A stretch of 11,094 nt of DNA from Dehalococcoidia bacterium (GTDB lineage Bacteria; Chloroflexota; Dehalococcoidia; Dehalococcoidales; JAUXAE01), in NCBI GenBank assembly GCA_030665535.1, contig DAOUZU010000022.1, positions 1 through 11,094 on the forward strand, written 5' to 3'. The translations under genes and the position numbers were made by a program. A model generated the notes under the pieces. That model saw only the letters and a program-made list of their open reading frames with translations, was not told where the DNA came from and searched no databases. Every line of letters starts with the position of its first letter. Positions within the stretch are counted from its first letter, which is position 1. This document shows, in pieces, positions 1-7,120 of the stretch.

Positions 1-3000
1 CGGGCAAGGTCTCCCTCCTGGTCGCCGCTCTGGCTCAGGCTGATAATAAGCCGGCAGGTCTGGGGTGGCGTCTCGCCCACCGGCTCTGCCACTGCTGGGG
101 GTGCTTTCTCCTCTTCTTCTACCGGCGGCTTGTAGTAGTGAACTTGCTCGGCATAGAGCTGCACCCTATCGCCCCTCACCTTCACCTGGCCGTCCACCTT
201 GAGGACATTGCCTTCCTGCCACAGCTCCTTGCTACGCGCGTAGGTCCGGGGCCAGACCATCACCTCCACGCCACCACTCAAGTCCTCAAGCCCGGCGATC
301 ATAAAGCTGCTGCCATCCCGGGTCAGTGAGGGGCGCAGCGATGTCACCACCCCGGCGGCGCTGACTGTCTGGCCGTCAAGCTCGGCGTCAATCTGGCCGC
401 AGAGGGTGGTATTGCCGGTTTTGCCGGCGTAGGCGCTGAAGGGGTGCTCCGATAGGTAGACGCCCGTCAACTCCTTCTCCCAAGCCAGTTTATCCCTGTT
501 GGAGATGCTGGCGGAGGCCATTTCCAGGCTGGGCATAGGCACCGCCGCCGTCTCGCCGAAGAGGTCAAACATGGTCGTCTGTCCTGTTTCCCGCAGCCGC
601 TGCTGCTGCCCGGCCAGGGCCAGGATACGGCCGGCATTGGCCAGAAGGGTGCCGCGGTCGCCCAGGATGTCCAGGGCGCCGGCTTTTATCAGGCTCTCCA
701 TCACCCGCTTGTTTACCCCGGAAAAGTCGGCACGGCGGCAGAGATCCTCGATGGATTCGTAGGGCCCGCCCTTCTCGCGCTCTTCAATAATGGGCTCCAT
801 GGCGCCGGGACCGACATTCTTAATAGCCGTCAACCCGAAGCGGATGGCGGCAACGCCCCGGTCATCCGGCTCAATGCAGAAGTTGAGCCGGCAGTGGTTG
901 ATATTCGGCGGCAGTACGTTTATCCCCAGACGGTGGCACTCGGCGACGGCGGTGGCTACCTTCTCCGTCTGCTCGAACTGGGTGCTCAGAAAGGCAGTCA
1001 TATACTCAACCGGGTAGTTGGCCTTCAGATAGCCCGTCTGGTAGGCGATGAGGGCGTAGCTGACGGCGTGGGCCTTGTTGAAGGCATAACCGGCAAAGGG
1101 CTCAATGAGGGCGAATACCTGGCCGGCCAGCGCGGCGGAGAAACCATTCTCCTTGGCGCCGGCGATGAAGTTACGCTTCTCCTTCTTCATCACCTCGGGA
1201 ATCTTCTTGCCCATCGCCTTGCGGAAGATATCGGCCTGGCCCAGGCTGTAGCCGGCGAAGGTCTGGACTATATGAAGCACCTGCTCCTGGTAGACAATCA
1301 CGCCATAAGTCTCCTCCAGGATGCTGGCAAGGGCAGGGTGCGGATAGCGGATGGGCTCCCGGCCGTGTTTGGCGTCTATAAAACGGGGGATCTGCTCCAT
1401 GGGGCCGGGGCGGTAGAGGGCCACCATAGCGGCGATGTTGCTGAAGATGGTCGGCTTAAGGGCCTTGATGTTGCGCCGCATACCGGCCCCCTCCAACTGA
1501 AAGACGCCGGTAGTCTCCCCGGAAGAAAGTAGCGCAAATGTTTTAGCGTCGTCCAGTGGGATGGTGCGCAGGTCAATATCGTGGCCGCTGTTCTGGGAAA
1601 CCAGCTCCCTGGCCTTGCCCAGAATGGTAAGGTTGGCCAAGCCGAGAAAGTCCATCTTGAGCAGACCGATGCGGGCAATGTCCCCCATATCCAACTGGGT
1701 CATCAGCGCCCCCCGGCCGTTGCCGCCGCGCGAGGAGCGCTGCAAGGCGGTGTAGAGGGTGAGAGGCTCCCGGGATATGACCACGCCAGCGGCGTGGGTG
1801 GAGGCATGGCGAGCGATGCCACCGATGCCCATGGCCGCATCCACCAGGTTCTTGACGACGACTTCCTGCTGATAGATGCCTTTAAACTCAGCGTTTTCCT
1901 CTAGCGCCCGCTCCAGGGTCATCCCCGGGGCGAAGGGCACCAGGCGGGCGACACGGTCAACATCGCCGTAGGGTATTCCCAACGCCCGCCCGGCGTCGCG
2001 GATGGCCGCCCGGGCGCCCAGGGTGCCGAAGGTGATAATCTGGGCCACATGGTCGTTGCCGTATTTATCGGCCACATACTGGATGACCTGATCACGGCGT
2101 TTGTCCTCGAAGTCAAGGTCTATATCGGGCATCTCCTTGCGCTCCAAGTTGAGGAAACGCTCGAAGACCAGCCCGTACTGCAAGGGGTCGATATCGGTTA
2201 TACCCAGGCAGCGCAGGACGAGGCTGGCGGCGGCGCTGCCGCGGACTCCGTAGAGGATGCCCTGGCCCTGGGTATAGGTAATAATATCCCAAACAACCAG
2301 GAAGTAGTTGGCGAACCGGGTCTTCTCAATCACCATAAGCTCATAGGCCAGGCGCTCTATAATCTCCTGGCTGGCCTGCGGGTAGTACCTGTCCAGCCCC
2401 TGCTGGCACAGCCCGGCCAGGTACTCGTCCGGCGTCTGGCCGGTAGGCCGGTCTATCTGGGGCAGGTGAAGGCGGTCAAACTCAAGCTCAAGCTGGCACA
2501 TGTCGGCGATGCGCTGCGTGTTTTCAATGGCCTGGGGAATGTCGCTGAAAAGCTCCGCCATCTCCTGAGGGCTCTTCAGATAGAAGAAATCACCGGCCAT
2601 CTTCATCCGCTTCTCGTCGTGGATGGTTGAGTTGGTACCGATGCACAGCAGCAGGTCGTGCGACTGGGCGTCCTCCTTGGTCACGTAGTGGATGTCGCTG
2701 GTGGCCACCAGGGGAATATCAAGCTCCTCGGCCAGGGGAATAAGGGCCTTGTTTATCTGCTCCAGCTCGGCTATCGGCTGTCGCTGCACCTCCAGGTAGA
2801 AATGGGAAAAGGTCTCCTTATACCACAGGGCGGCCTTCTTGGCTTCTTCCAGGTAGCCCTGCAATATCAGCGTCGGAACCTCGCCGCCGATACAGGCGGA
2901 GAGGGCGATGAGCCCCTCTTGGTGCTGGATAAGAAGTTCTTTATCTACCCTCGGCTTGTAGTAGAAGCCCTCAAGGTGAGCCTTGGTGACCAGCTGGATG

Positions 3001-3296
3001 AGATTGCGGTAGCCGGTATTGTTGCGGGCCAGAAGGACGAGGTGGTGAGAGTTTTTGTCCGCCAGCTGGCGGCTGCTGCGGCTCCGCGGGGCGACATAGA
3101 CCTCGCAGCCGATGATGGGTTTTATGCCGGCCTCTCTGGCCGCCAGGTACAGCTTTATGGTGCCATAGAGAACGCCGTGGTCGGTGATGGCCACGGCCTC
3201 CATGCCCATCTCTTTAGCCCGGGCGACCAGCTGCGGAATGCGAGACATGCCATCGAGCAGACTGTACTCCGTATGGACATGAAGATGAGTAAACAT
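1..3296 (-). CDS. dnaE: DNA polymerase III alpha subunit, 3' end off-window
   Basis: This is the catalytic subunit of the replicative DNA polymerase. 1098 codons are visible and the frame is still open at base 1. The N-terminal PHP domain (about residues 1-270) opens with MFTHLHVHTEYSLLDG and keeps H6, H8, D15, H40, E65, H84/H85, C135, D201 and H203. The palm carries PDIDLDFE (390-397), with the two metal-binding aspartates, and KMDFLGL (third aspartate D549). YRPGPM (628-633) marks the fingers, a helix-hairpin-helix region lies near 825-890, and an OB fold spans about 978-1055. A Pro/Glu-rich linker follows, and the tau-binding end is cut off. The ATG at 3294-3296 is preceded by GGGGAGAG. 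An extended -10 promoter lies about 30 bases upstream. It is divergent from the Lit-like gene. Identification is certain; whether the PHP domain proofreads is inference. Confidence 0.98.
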   Translation of the reverse strand, partial: MFTHLHVHTEYSLLDGMSRIPQLVARAKEMGMEAVAITDHGVLYGTIKLYLAAREAGIKPIIGCEVYVAPRSRSSRQLADKNSHHLVLLARNNTGYRNLIQLVTKAHLEGFYYKPRVDKELLIQHQEGLIALSACIGGEVPTLILQGYLEEAKKAALWYKETFSHFYLEVQRQPIAELEQINKALIPLAEELDIPLVATSDIHYVTKEDAQSHDLLLCIGTNSTIHDEKRMKMAGDFFYLKSPQEMAELFSDIPQAIENTQRIADMCQLELEFDRLHLPQIDRPTGQTPDEYLAGLCQQGLDRYYPQASQEIIERLAYELMVIEKTRFANYFLVVWDIITYTQGQGILYGVRGSAAASLVLRCLGITDIDPLQYGLVFERFLNLERKEMPDIDLDFEDKRRDQVIQYVADKYGNDHVAQIITFGTLGARAAIRDAGRALGIPYGDVDRVARLVPFAPGMTLERALEENAEFKGIYQQEVVVKNLVDAAMGIGGIARHASTHAAGVVISREPLTLYTALQRSSRGGNGRGALMTQLDMGDIARIGLLKMDFLGLANLTILGKARELVSQNSGHDIDLRTIPLDDAKTFALLSSGETTGVFQLEGAGMRRNIKALKPTIFSNIAAMVALYRPGPMEQIPRFIDAKHGREPIRYPHPALASILEETYGVIVYQEQVLHIVQTFAGYSLGQADIFRKAMGKKIPEVMKKEKRNFIAGAKENGFSAALAGQVFALIEPFAGYAFNKAHAVSYALIAYQTGYLKANYPVEYMTAFLSTQFEQTEKVATAVAECHRLGINVLPPNINHCRLNFCIEPDDRGVAAIRFGLTAIKNVGPGAMEPIIEEREKGGPYESIEDLCRRADFSGVNKRVMESLIKAGALDILGDRGTLLANAGRILALAGQQQRLRETGQTTMFDLFGETAAVPMPSLEMASASISNRDKLAWEKELTGVYLSEHPFSAYAGKTGNTTLCGQIDAELDGQTVSAAGVVTSLRPSLTRDGSSFMIAGLEDLSGGVEVMVWPRTYARSKELWQEGNVLKVDGQVKVRGDRVQLYAEQVHYYKPPVEEEEKAPPAVAEPVGETPPQTCRLIISLSQSGDQEGDLA

Positions 3297-3481
3297 GGCT
3301 CTCCCCGGGCGTGGTTGGGTAGCCTCATTATAGCATGACAGCCCCTTTCAGGGCATTGCCCCGGATCCCGGGACAGGCCCCTGCGCCAGCACCCGCCGGG
3401 CCTCCATATGGGGGCAAACTGTCCTTTTCTGCCTTAGAAGTGTAGAATTGATAAAACCATCTGCGGATAAGGGGGAGAACC
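3297..3481. other. dnaE / lit divergent intergenic region
   Basis: This 185-base spacer holds the dnaE extended -10. On the plus strand there is only a weak candidate promoter for the Lit-like gene (TAGAAT at 3443-3448 with a poor -35 near 3420). The AGGGGGAG ribosome binding site at its right end, ending 7 bases before the TTG start, is clear. No RNA gene or repeat was seen. Confidence 0.5.
3327..3335 (-). promoter_or_regulatory. extended -10 promoter of dnaE
   Basis: On the minus strand the sequence reads TGCTATAAT, an extended -10 (TGn plus perfect TATAAT). No good -35 is present at 16-18 bases. The expected start is near 3320, giving a leader of about 24 bases before the dnaE ATG. Confidence 0.6.
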
Positions 3482-4183
3482 TTGGCCACTATCGCCAGAT
3501 GGCTCTTTGTGCTCTGCCTGCCAGTGGTGTTGATTACAGCCAGCATCCTGGCAGCGGCCAACAGCCGGGTGCTCTACAACTACGGTTTTGACAAGTACGC
3601 TGTCAGCGAGACCACCGGCCTGGCTGAGGAAGAGCTGGATAAGGTAGCCCGGGGGCTTATTCAGTACTTCGGCTCCAACCAGGAGTCCATCTCTCTGGTG
3701 GTGGAAAGGGAAGGCGAGCCCTTTGAGCTTTTCAACGCCCGTGAGGTGCTCCACCTGGAGGACGTCAAGGGGCTTTTCCACCTGGACTACATGGTGCTGC
3801 TGTGGACGCTGGGCTACGCCCTCTCTTATATCGGTGTCAGTTTCATCCTGGACCGGCTGGGCTTTAGCCGCCGCCTGTCCCGGGCGGTGATAGCCGGCGG
3901 CGTCCTGACGCTGTTCCTGATGCTGGCCGCCGGTCTGGCCACATTCTTTAACTTTGACGGCTTCTTTTACCAGTTCCATGTCTTCAGCTTCGCCAACGAC
4001 TTCTGGCTGCTTGACCCGGCCACGGACTTCCTGGTTATGCTCTTCCCCCAGGGCTTCTGGTATGACGCCACGGTGGCCGTTGCCCTGGCTACGACGGCGG
4101 TGGCCCTGGTTCTCAGCGGCATCGCCTGGCTATACCTCAGAAAAACAAGGGGAAATGACGAGGAGAACGATGACCAGGGATGA
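3482..4183 (+). CDS. lit: Lit-type (DUF1461/TIGR01906) integral membrane protein, putative lipoprotein intramolecular transacylase
   Basis: A 233-residue polytopic membrane protein. The TTG start is chosen because GGGGGAG sits 5-7 bases upstream. Hydrophobic segments lie near residues 7-26, 102-123, 136-157 and 197-219, with a charged cytoplasmic tail. An extracytoplasmic region of about 75 residues follows the first segment. The family signature is present as AREVLHLEDVKGLFHLDY (86-103) and FHVFSFANDFWLLDPATDF (165-183), so both conserved histidines (H91, H166) are retained. Characterised Lit enzymes of Firmicutes move an acyl chain from the diacylglyceryl moiety to the N-terminal amine of lipoproteins, giving the lyso form. 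Family membership is clear from the motifs; the same activity here is inference. It overlaps the next small gene by 14 bases, so the two are probably co-translated. Confidence 0.85.
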   Translation: MATIARWLFVLCLPVVLITASILAAANSRVLYNYGFDKYAVSETTGLAEEELDKVARGLIQYFGSNQESISLVVEREGEPFELFNAREVLHLEDVKGLFHLDYMVLLWTLGYALSYIGVSFILDRLGFSRRLSRAVIAGGVLTLFLMLAAGLATFFNFDGFFYQFHVFSFANDFWLLDPATDFLVMLFPQGFWYDATVAVALATTAVALVLSGIAWLYLRKTRGNDEENDDQG

Positions 4184-4370
4184 TAAAAAGAGGCCACCCC
4201 GCGAAAAGATGACCGTGGTATCGCGCTGCCCCGAATGCCGCGGGAAGGGCAGGGTGCCTAAGGATATCCCCTTCCTGGCCAACCCCAGGGCGCCGATGAC
4301 CCGCCCCCGTGATATGGGTCTGAAGGCCTGCCCCCGCTGCGGCGGCAGCGGCACTATCGGCATTAAATAA
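4170..4370 (+). CDS. two-motif CXXCXGXG zinc-binding miniprotein
   Basis: A 66-residue basic protein with two DnaJ-type zinc motifs: CPECRGKG (20-27) and CPRCGGSG (54-61). They are separated by a proline/arginine-rich linker, so one four-cysteine zinc site is likely. DnaJ itself has four such motifs; there is no J domain here. The ATG at 4170 is preferred because AGGAG lies 4 bases upstream; an in-frame ATG at 4155 is an alternative with a poorer site. It overlaps the end of the Lit-like gene by 14 bases, suggesting translational coupling. It ends 6 bases from the convergent hemerythrin gene. Its role is unknown; candidates are a chaperone-like or RNA-binding zinc finger. Codon use matches its neighbours. 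Confidence 0.75.
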   Translation: MTRDDKKRPPREKMTVVSRCPECRGKGRVPKDIPFLANPRAPMTRPRDMGLKACPRCGGSGTIGIK

Positions 4371-4376
4371 CCGCCG

Positions 4377-4919
4377 CTAGGCCCGGCCCTCTTCCAGGTC
4401 GGCCAGCACCTTCTGATATTTAGTGTGTACCATAGTCCGGTCAAACTCCCAGAAGCGGTCAAGCATTTCGTCCTGCTCCCGGCGGTTGAAGTATTCCATA
4501 CTGGGGTAGAAGAAGTGCTCGTCCTCTTTTTCAATGTGTCTGGGATAGAGCTTGACCAGCTCCGTTATGCAGTCGGTGATGTCCGCCATCGAAGCGGTAC
4601 TGCCGGAGACATACTTTTCCTTGGCCGCCACCAGCCGGCCGACAGTCTTACGGGCGAAGACGTGATCGGCGATGAGCCCTTCCATCGTCTCTCGATGCTC
4701 TTTGGCCAGCCGTTTCCTGGCCAGAGCGGCAAAGAGGATGTCTTCTTCCTTGCCGTGATGGGTGCGGTCGGCGTAGATTCGGAAAAAATCCACGGCGATA
4801 TCAATGAAAGACGGCTCGCAGCGCTGGCTGGCATTTATCCGGCCTAGCTCAGCCTCCAGCTGCTTCACCATGCGCTCGATCAGCCGGTGCTCCCGCATCA
4901 GGGGGCCTATGGGTTTCAC
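4377..4919 (-). CDS. hemerythrin-like (HHE) domain protein
   Basis: A 180-residue, predominantly helical cytoplasmic protein with no signal peptide. Histidine and carboxylate ligands of a hemerythrin-like di-iron site can be placed at H11 (REHRLIERM), H54/H55 with E58/E59 (HHGKEED), H86 (ADHVFARK) and H128 with E132/D133 (RHIEKEDEHFF). These lie on successive helices of the expected four-helix bundle. Such proteins bind O2, NO or iron and often act in sensing or protection of anaerobes. The GTG start (4917-4919) has GAGGGA about 7 bases upstream. It is the second gene after the barrel protein, separated by 17 bases, so the two are probably co-transcribed. The family is confident; the ligand bound is not determinable. 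Confidence 0.9.
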   Translation of the reverse strand: MKPIGPLMREHRLIERMVKQLEAELGRINASQRCEPSFIDIAVDFFRIYADRTHHGKEEDILFAALARKRLAKEHRETMEGLIADHVFARKTVGRLVAAKEKYVSGSTASMADITDCITELVKLYPRHIEKEDEHFFYPSMEYFNRREQDEMLDRFWEFDRTMVHTKYQKVLADLEEGRA

Positions 4920-4936
4920 AGCTAAATCCCTCTGTC

Positions 4937-5239
4937 TTAGGTTACTTCCTTGAGGGCATCGATAACGATCTCGGTTGAGCGATTGAAGTCGCTGATGGCG
5001 TGCACCTCAAAGTCGCTCAGCGGCCTCAGGGGAAAGTCCACCAAAATCTTCATCAGGTCTTCGTGTGAATCAGCGTTGGCGATAAAAAATCCGCCGCCGG
5101 CGGGGAAGCTGTAGGCACTCTCTAGGGTACCGTCGGCCAACCGGTCGTTTACCCATTTCCTAGTCGCTTCTAAAAAGTCTATCTGGCCTTCGTGGCTGGC
5201 CGCTTCGCCAACCTGGTTGCCTATAAGCAGGAACTTCAT
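4937..5239 (-). CDS. dimeric alpha/beta-barrel protein (muconolactone isomerase/YCII-like)
   Basis: A 100-residue soluble protein. Its pattern is an N-terminal strand (MKFLLIG), a helix with a KWVNDRLADGTL segment, a glycine-rich strand (SFPAGGGFFIANADS, 44-58), a helix (EDLMKILVDFP) and a strand (FEVHAISDF). This fits the ferredoxin-like dimeric alpha/beta-barrel fold seen in muconolactone isomerase-like and YCII-like proteins. No catalytic residues can be assigned with confidence and the substrate is unknown. AAGGAGG lies about 8 bases upstream of the ATG. It is the first gene of a two-gene unit with the hemerythrin-like protein, suggesting a shared stress or oxygen-related role (inference). 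Confidence 0.75.
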   Translation of the reverse strand: MKFLLIGNQVGEAASHEGQIDFLEATRKWVNDRLADGTLESAYSFPAGGGFFIANADSHEDLMKILVDFPLRPLSDFEVHAISDFNRSTEIVIDALKEVT

Positions 5240-5276
5240 GGCGCTACCTCCTTAAAATAATCTGACAGGGCCGCCT

Positions 5277-5305
5277 ATTGTAATGCGCCGCTGGCCTAAA
5301 GTAAA
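5277..5305 (-). promoter_or_regulatory. candidate promoter for the barrel/hemerythrin operon
   Basis: On the minus strand, TTTACT (5305-5300), a 17-base spacer and TACAAT (5282-5277) fit a sigma70-type promoter. The predicted start near 5270 gives a leader of about 30 bases that includes the strong AAGGAGG site. Confidence 0.5.
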
Positions 5306-5318
5306 GACAGGTTTATCG

Positions 5319-5741
5319 CTAGCTGGTGGTAACGGTCAGCTTAAGTTCGTAATCGTCTTCGGCTATCTGGTGGCCAACCTCGGGATACGGCAGTACCTTG
5401 AAGATGAACTGGTACTGGCCATAGCTCGCAAGCGAGTAACCCTCAAACAGGCCGGGATGGGAAAGCTCCGCGCTGTCGGAGCTGCCGTTTTGCTTGATTT
5501 CCAGGATAATCCTGACCTCGCCGGCTATTATACATTGTGCCCCCTGGGGGCAGCGGTTGTCGGAGAGTACCATTTTAAAGCGCAGTTCCAGGTCCTCGCC
5601 CTCTACCACCGCCGTCTGGCCGACGGGCAGGGTAAACTCGTAGCCCAGCTTGGCCTTAATGACATCGGAAGCGGTCGGGCAGCCGCTTACGAAAAGGGCA
5701 AGGCTTAGGAAAGCCAGCAGATAGAGAATGATACGCTTCAC
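5319..5741 (-). CDS. small secreted lipoprotein of unknown function
   Basis: A 140-residue protein with a lipoprotein signal: KR, a hydrophobic stretch (residues 4-18), then a VSGC lipobox with C21 as the predicted lipidated residue and proline at +2. The mature part is mostly predicted beta strand and holds one cysteine pair in RCPQGAQC (C64, C70) followed by IIAGEVRIILEI. I recall similar short RCP...C...AGE segments in other uncharacterised bacterial lipoproteins, but assign no function. The GTG start (5739-5741) is supported by the lipoprotein signal right after it and by a consensus promoter just upstream. It would be anchored on the outer face of the membrane and is a potential substrate of the Lit-like protein encoded nearby. 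Confidence 0.8.
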   Translation of the reverse strand: MKRIILYLLAFLSLALFVSGCPTASDVIKAKLGYEFTLPVGQTAVVEGEDLELRFKMVLSDNRCPQGAQCIIAGEVRIILEIKQNGSSDSAELSHPGLFEGYSLASYGQYQFIFKVLPYPEVGHQIAEDDYELKLTVTTS

Positions 5742-5761
5742 GACACCCCCAGTGGGGGGCG

Positions 5762-5790
5762 ATTATAGTTCCCGATGGCCCGGGTGTCAA
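5762..5790 (-). promoter_or_regulatory. perfect consensus sigma70-type promoter of the small lipoprotein gene
   Basis: On the minus strand: TTGACA (5790-5785), exactly 17 bases, TATAAT (5767-5762). The predicted start near 5755 gives a leader of about 13 bases. This leader includes part of a CCCCC-ACT-GGGGG inverted repeat whose right arm is the only plausible ribosome binding site. Confidence 0.85.
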
Positions 5791-5850
5791 GTACCGGCCG
5801 GCCATGCCTAAGCGGCGGGCGGATGTTCAAGCAGGGTGATTACTTTTTAC

Positions 5851-6084
5851 CTAGCTACAGCTTGAGCAACTGGTAGAGGCACAACTACCACAGGCGCTTG
5901 AAGTACCGGCTACGGGGGCAGTCTTGCCGGCGGCGGTCTTGGTGCGGCACGAAAAGGCGGAAAGCACCCGCTCCGCCATGTGCTGGCAATCAGGGCACTC
6001 CCCGAGCTCGTCGACCTGGCTTATGCGGCGCAGCAGGTCAAACTTGGCGTCGCATTCGGGGCAATAGTACTCGTAAATAGGCAT
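5851..6084 (-). CDS. FmdB-family zinc ribbon protein
   Basis: A 77-residue protein starting MPIYEYYCPECD, the standard FmdB/CxxC-CxxC regulatory-protein start, with zinc ligands C8, C11, C30 and C33. After the ribbon come an Ala/Thr/Gly-rich linker and a cysteine-rich tail (ACGSCASTSCSSC) that adds further potential metal ligands. Members are often called putative regulatory proteins after the FmdB gene near formamidase, but no general function is established. A longer in-frame start at 6132 is rejected: the best promoter lies inside that extension, so the transcript should begin near 6097, and the conserved family start is at 6084. It is transcribed in the same direction as the lipoprotein gene downstream, which has its own promoter. 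Confidence 0.9.
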   Translation of the reverse strand: MPIYEYYCPECDAKFDLLRRISQVDELGECPDCQHMAERVLSAFSCRTKTAAGKTAPVAGTSSACGSCASTSCSSCS

Positions 6085-6103
6085 ATTGAATCTCTCTACT
6101 ACT

Positions 6104-6132
6104 ATTTTAGTCATTGCGGAGGTGAAAGTCAA
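6104..6132 (-). promoter_or_regulatory. promoter of the FmdB-like gene
   Basis: On the minus strand: TTGACT (6132-6127), a 17-base spacer and TAAAAT (6109-6104). The predicted start near 6097 excludes the upstream in-frame start and leaves a leader of about 13 bases containing a weak GAGAGA site. Confidence 0.75.
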
Positions 6133-6165
6133 CAGGGCCGGCCACCATTAAGGCCCTACCTGCGT

Positions 6166-6171
6166 TATAAT
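6166..6171 (+). promoter_or_regulatory. -10 element of the esterase gene, near-leaderless
   Basis: A perfect TATAAT ends 8 bases before the ATG at 6180, so the transcript would start within about two bases of the start codon. No good -35 is visible at the right distance. Confidence 0.5.
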
Positions 6172-6179
6172 AGGCAGAG

Positions 6180-7115
6180 ATGAAGTACAGCGGCATAGCG
6201 AGCCTGATCAGCCTTCTCCTCGTCCTGTCCCTTGCGGTAACCGGCTGCCCGCCCCGGGAAGAAGCCGACCAGCCAGGCATAACTCTGGCCGTAACCAGTG
6301 TCACCATAACCAGGAATATTGAGTACGGCCGGGTGGACGACAGCCCCCTGCTGCTGGATATTTACAACCCCCATGAGCCTATCGTATCGCCCATGCCGGC
6401 CGTTATCTGGATACACGGCGGCGGCTGGCGGGGCGGCGACAAGTTCCCCAGCCGTGTAGACTTCCTGGCCAAATACGGTTTCTTCTGCGCTAGCATTAAC
6501 TACCGCTTAAGCGGCGAGGCCCAATTTCCGGCCGCCGTGGAGGACGCCAAGTGCGCCGTGCGCTGGCTGCGGGCACATGCCGCCGAATACAACGTCGACC
6601 CCGACCGCATCGGCGTCTGGGGCAGCTCGGCGGGCGGGCACCTAAGCCTGATGGTGGCCGGCGTAGAAGCCGGTCTTGAGGGGAATGGCGGCTGGGCGGA
6701 ATACTCCAGCCGAGTAGCCGCCGTCTGCTCCTACTGGGGGCCGACCGATTTCACGGCCTGGCCGGAGATAGCCACCGCCGCCGCCAAGGACAAGGCCCCG
6801 TACCAGTTCCTGGGCGGCACGCTTGAGGAGATACCTGGTGTCTGGAAACTGGCCAGCCCGGCCAGCCACGTATCCGCCGGCGATCCGCCGCTGCTTATGG
6901 TGCATGGCAACCTGGACCCGGTGGTGCCCTTAGCCCAGTCTGAGATTATGCTTGAGGCCTACCGGCAGGCGGGCCTTGAGGCCACGCTGATAGAGGTCAG
7001 CGGCGCCGGTCACGGCCTTCAACCGCTGACAGCGGAGGCCATATGGCCGTCAGCCGAGGTTGTGGAGCAGCTTGTCCTGGACTTCTTTCTAAGGCACCTG
7101 GTCAATACGGATTAG
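6180..7115 (+). CDS. lipoprotein alpha/beta-hydrolase (BD-FAE/HSL-like esterase)
   Basis: A 311-residue secreted, membrane-anchored serine hydrolase. The signal (hydrophobic residues 6-20) ends in an AVTGC lipobox with C23 and proline at +2. The fold carries HGGGW (79-83), the oxyanion-hole motif of hormone-sensitive-lipase-like esterases; GSSAGG (148-153) with nucleophile S150; D246 in HGNLDPVVP; and H278 in GAGHG. The triad is therefore complete. An NYRLSGEAQFPAAVEDAKCA segment (107-126) is also typical of this group. Likely substrates are short acyl or acetyl esters outside the cell; the exact one is unknown. It is transcribed divergently from the FmdB-like gene and ends 5 bases from the convergent small gene at 7121. 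Confidence 0.93.
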   Translation: MKYSGIASLISLLLVLSLAVTGCPPREEADQPGITLAVTSVTITRNIEYGRVDDSPLLLDIYNPHEPIVSPMPAVIWIHGGGWRGGDKFPSRVDFLAKYGFFCASINYRLSGEAQFPAAVEDAKCAVRWLRAHAAEYNVDPDRIGVWGSSAGGHLSLMVAGVEAGLEGNGGWAEYSSRVAAVCSYWGPTDFTAWPEIATAAAKDKAPYQFLGGTLEEIPGVWKLASPASHVSAGDPPLLMVHGNLDPVVPLAQSEIMLEAYRQAGLEATLIEVSGAGHGLQPLTAEAIWPSAEVVEQLVLDFFLRHLVNTD

Positions 7116-7120
7116 CCGGT

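Noticed and set aside
894..1532. 212-codon plus-strand open frame
   Set aside because: Lies entirely antisense to conserved dnaE domains; a shadow of GC-rich codons with no family resemblance.
2658..3338. 226-codon plus-strand open frame
   Set aside because: Antisense to the dnaE PHP domain, with no ribosome binding site or recognisable motif.
3434..3979. 181-codon minus-strand open frame
   Set aside because: Antisense to the Lit-like gene, which has clear family motifs and a good ribosome binding site.
6085..6132. Longer N-terminus for the FmdB-like protein
   Set aside because: The promoter -10 and -35 lie within it, and family members start at MPIYEY.
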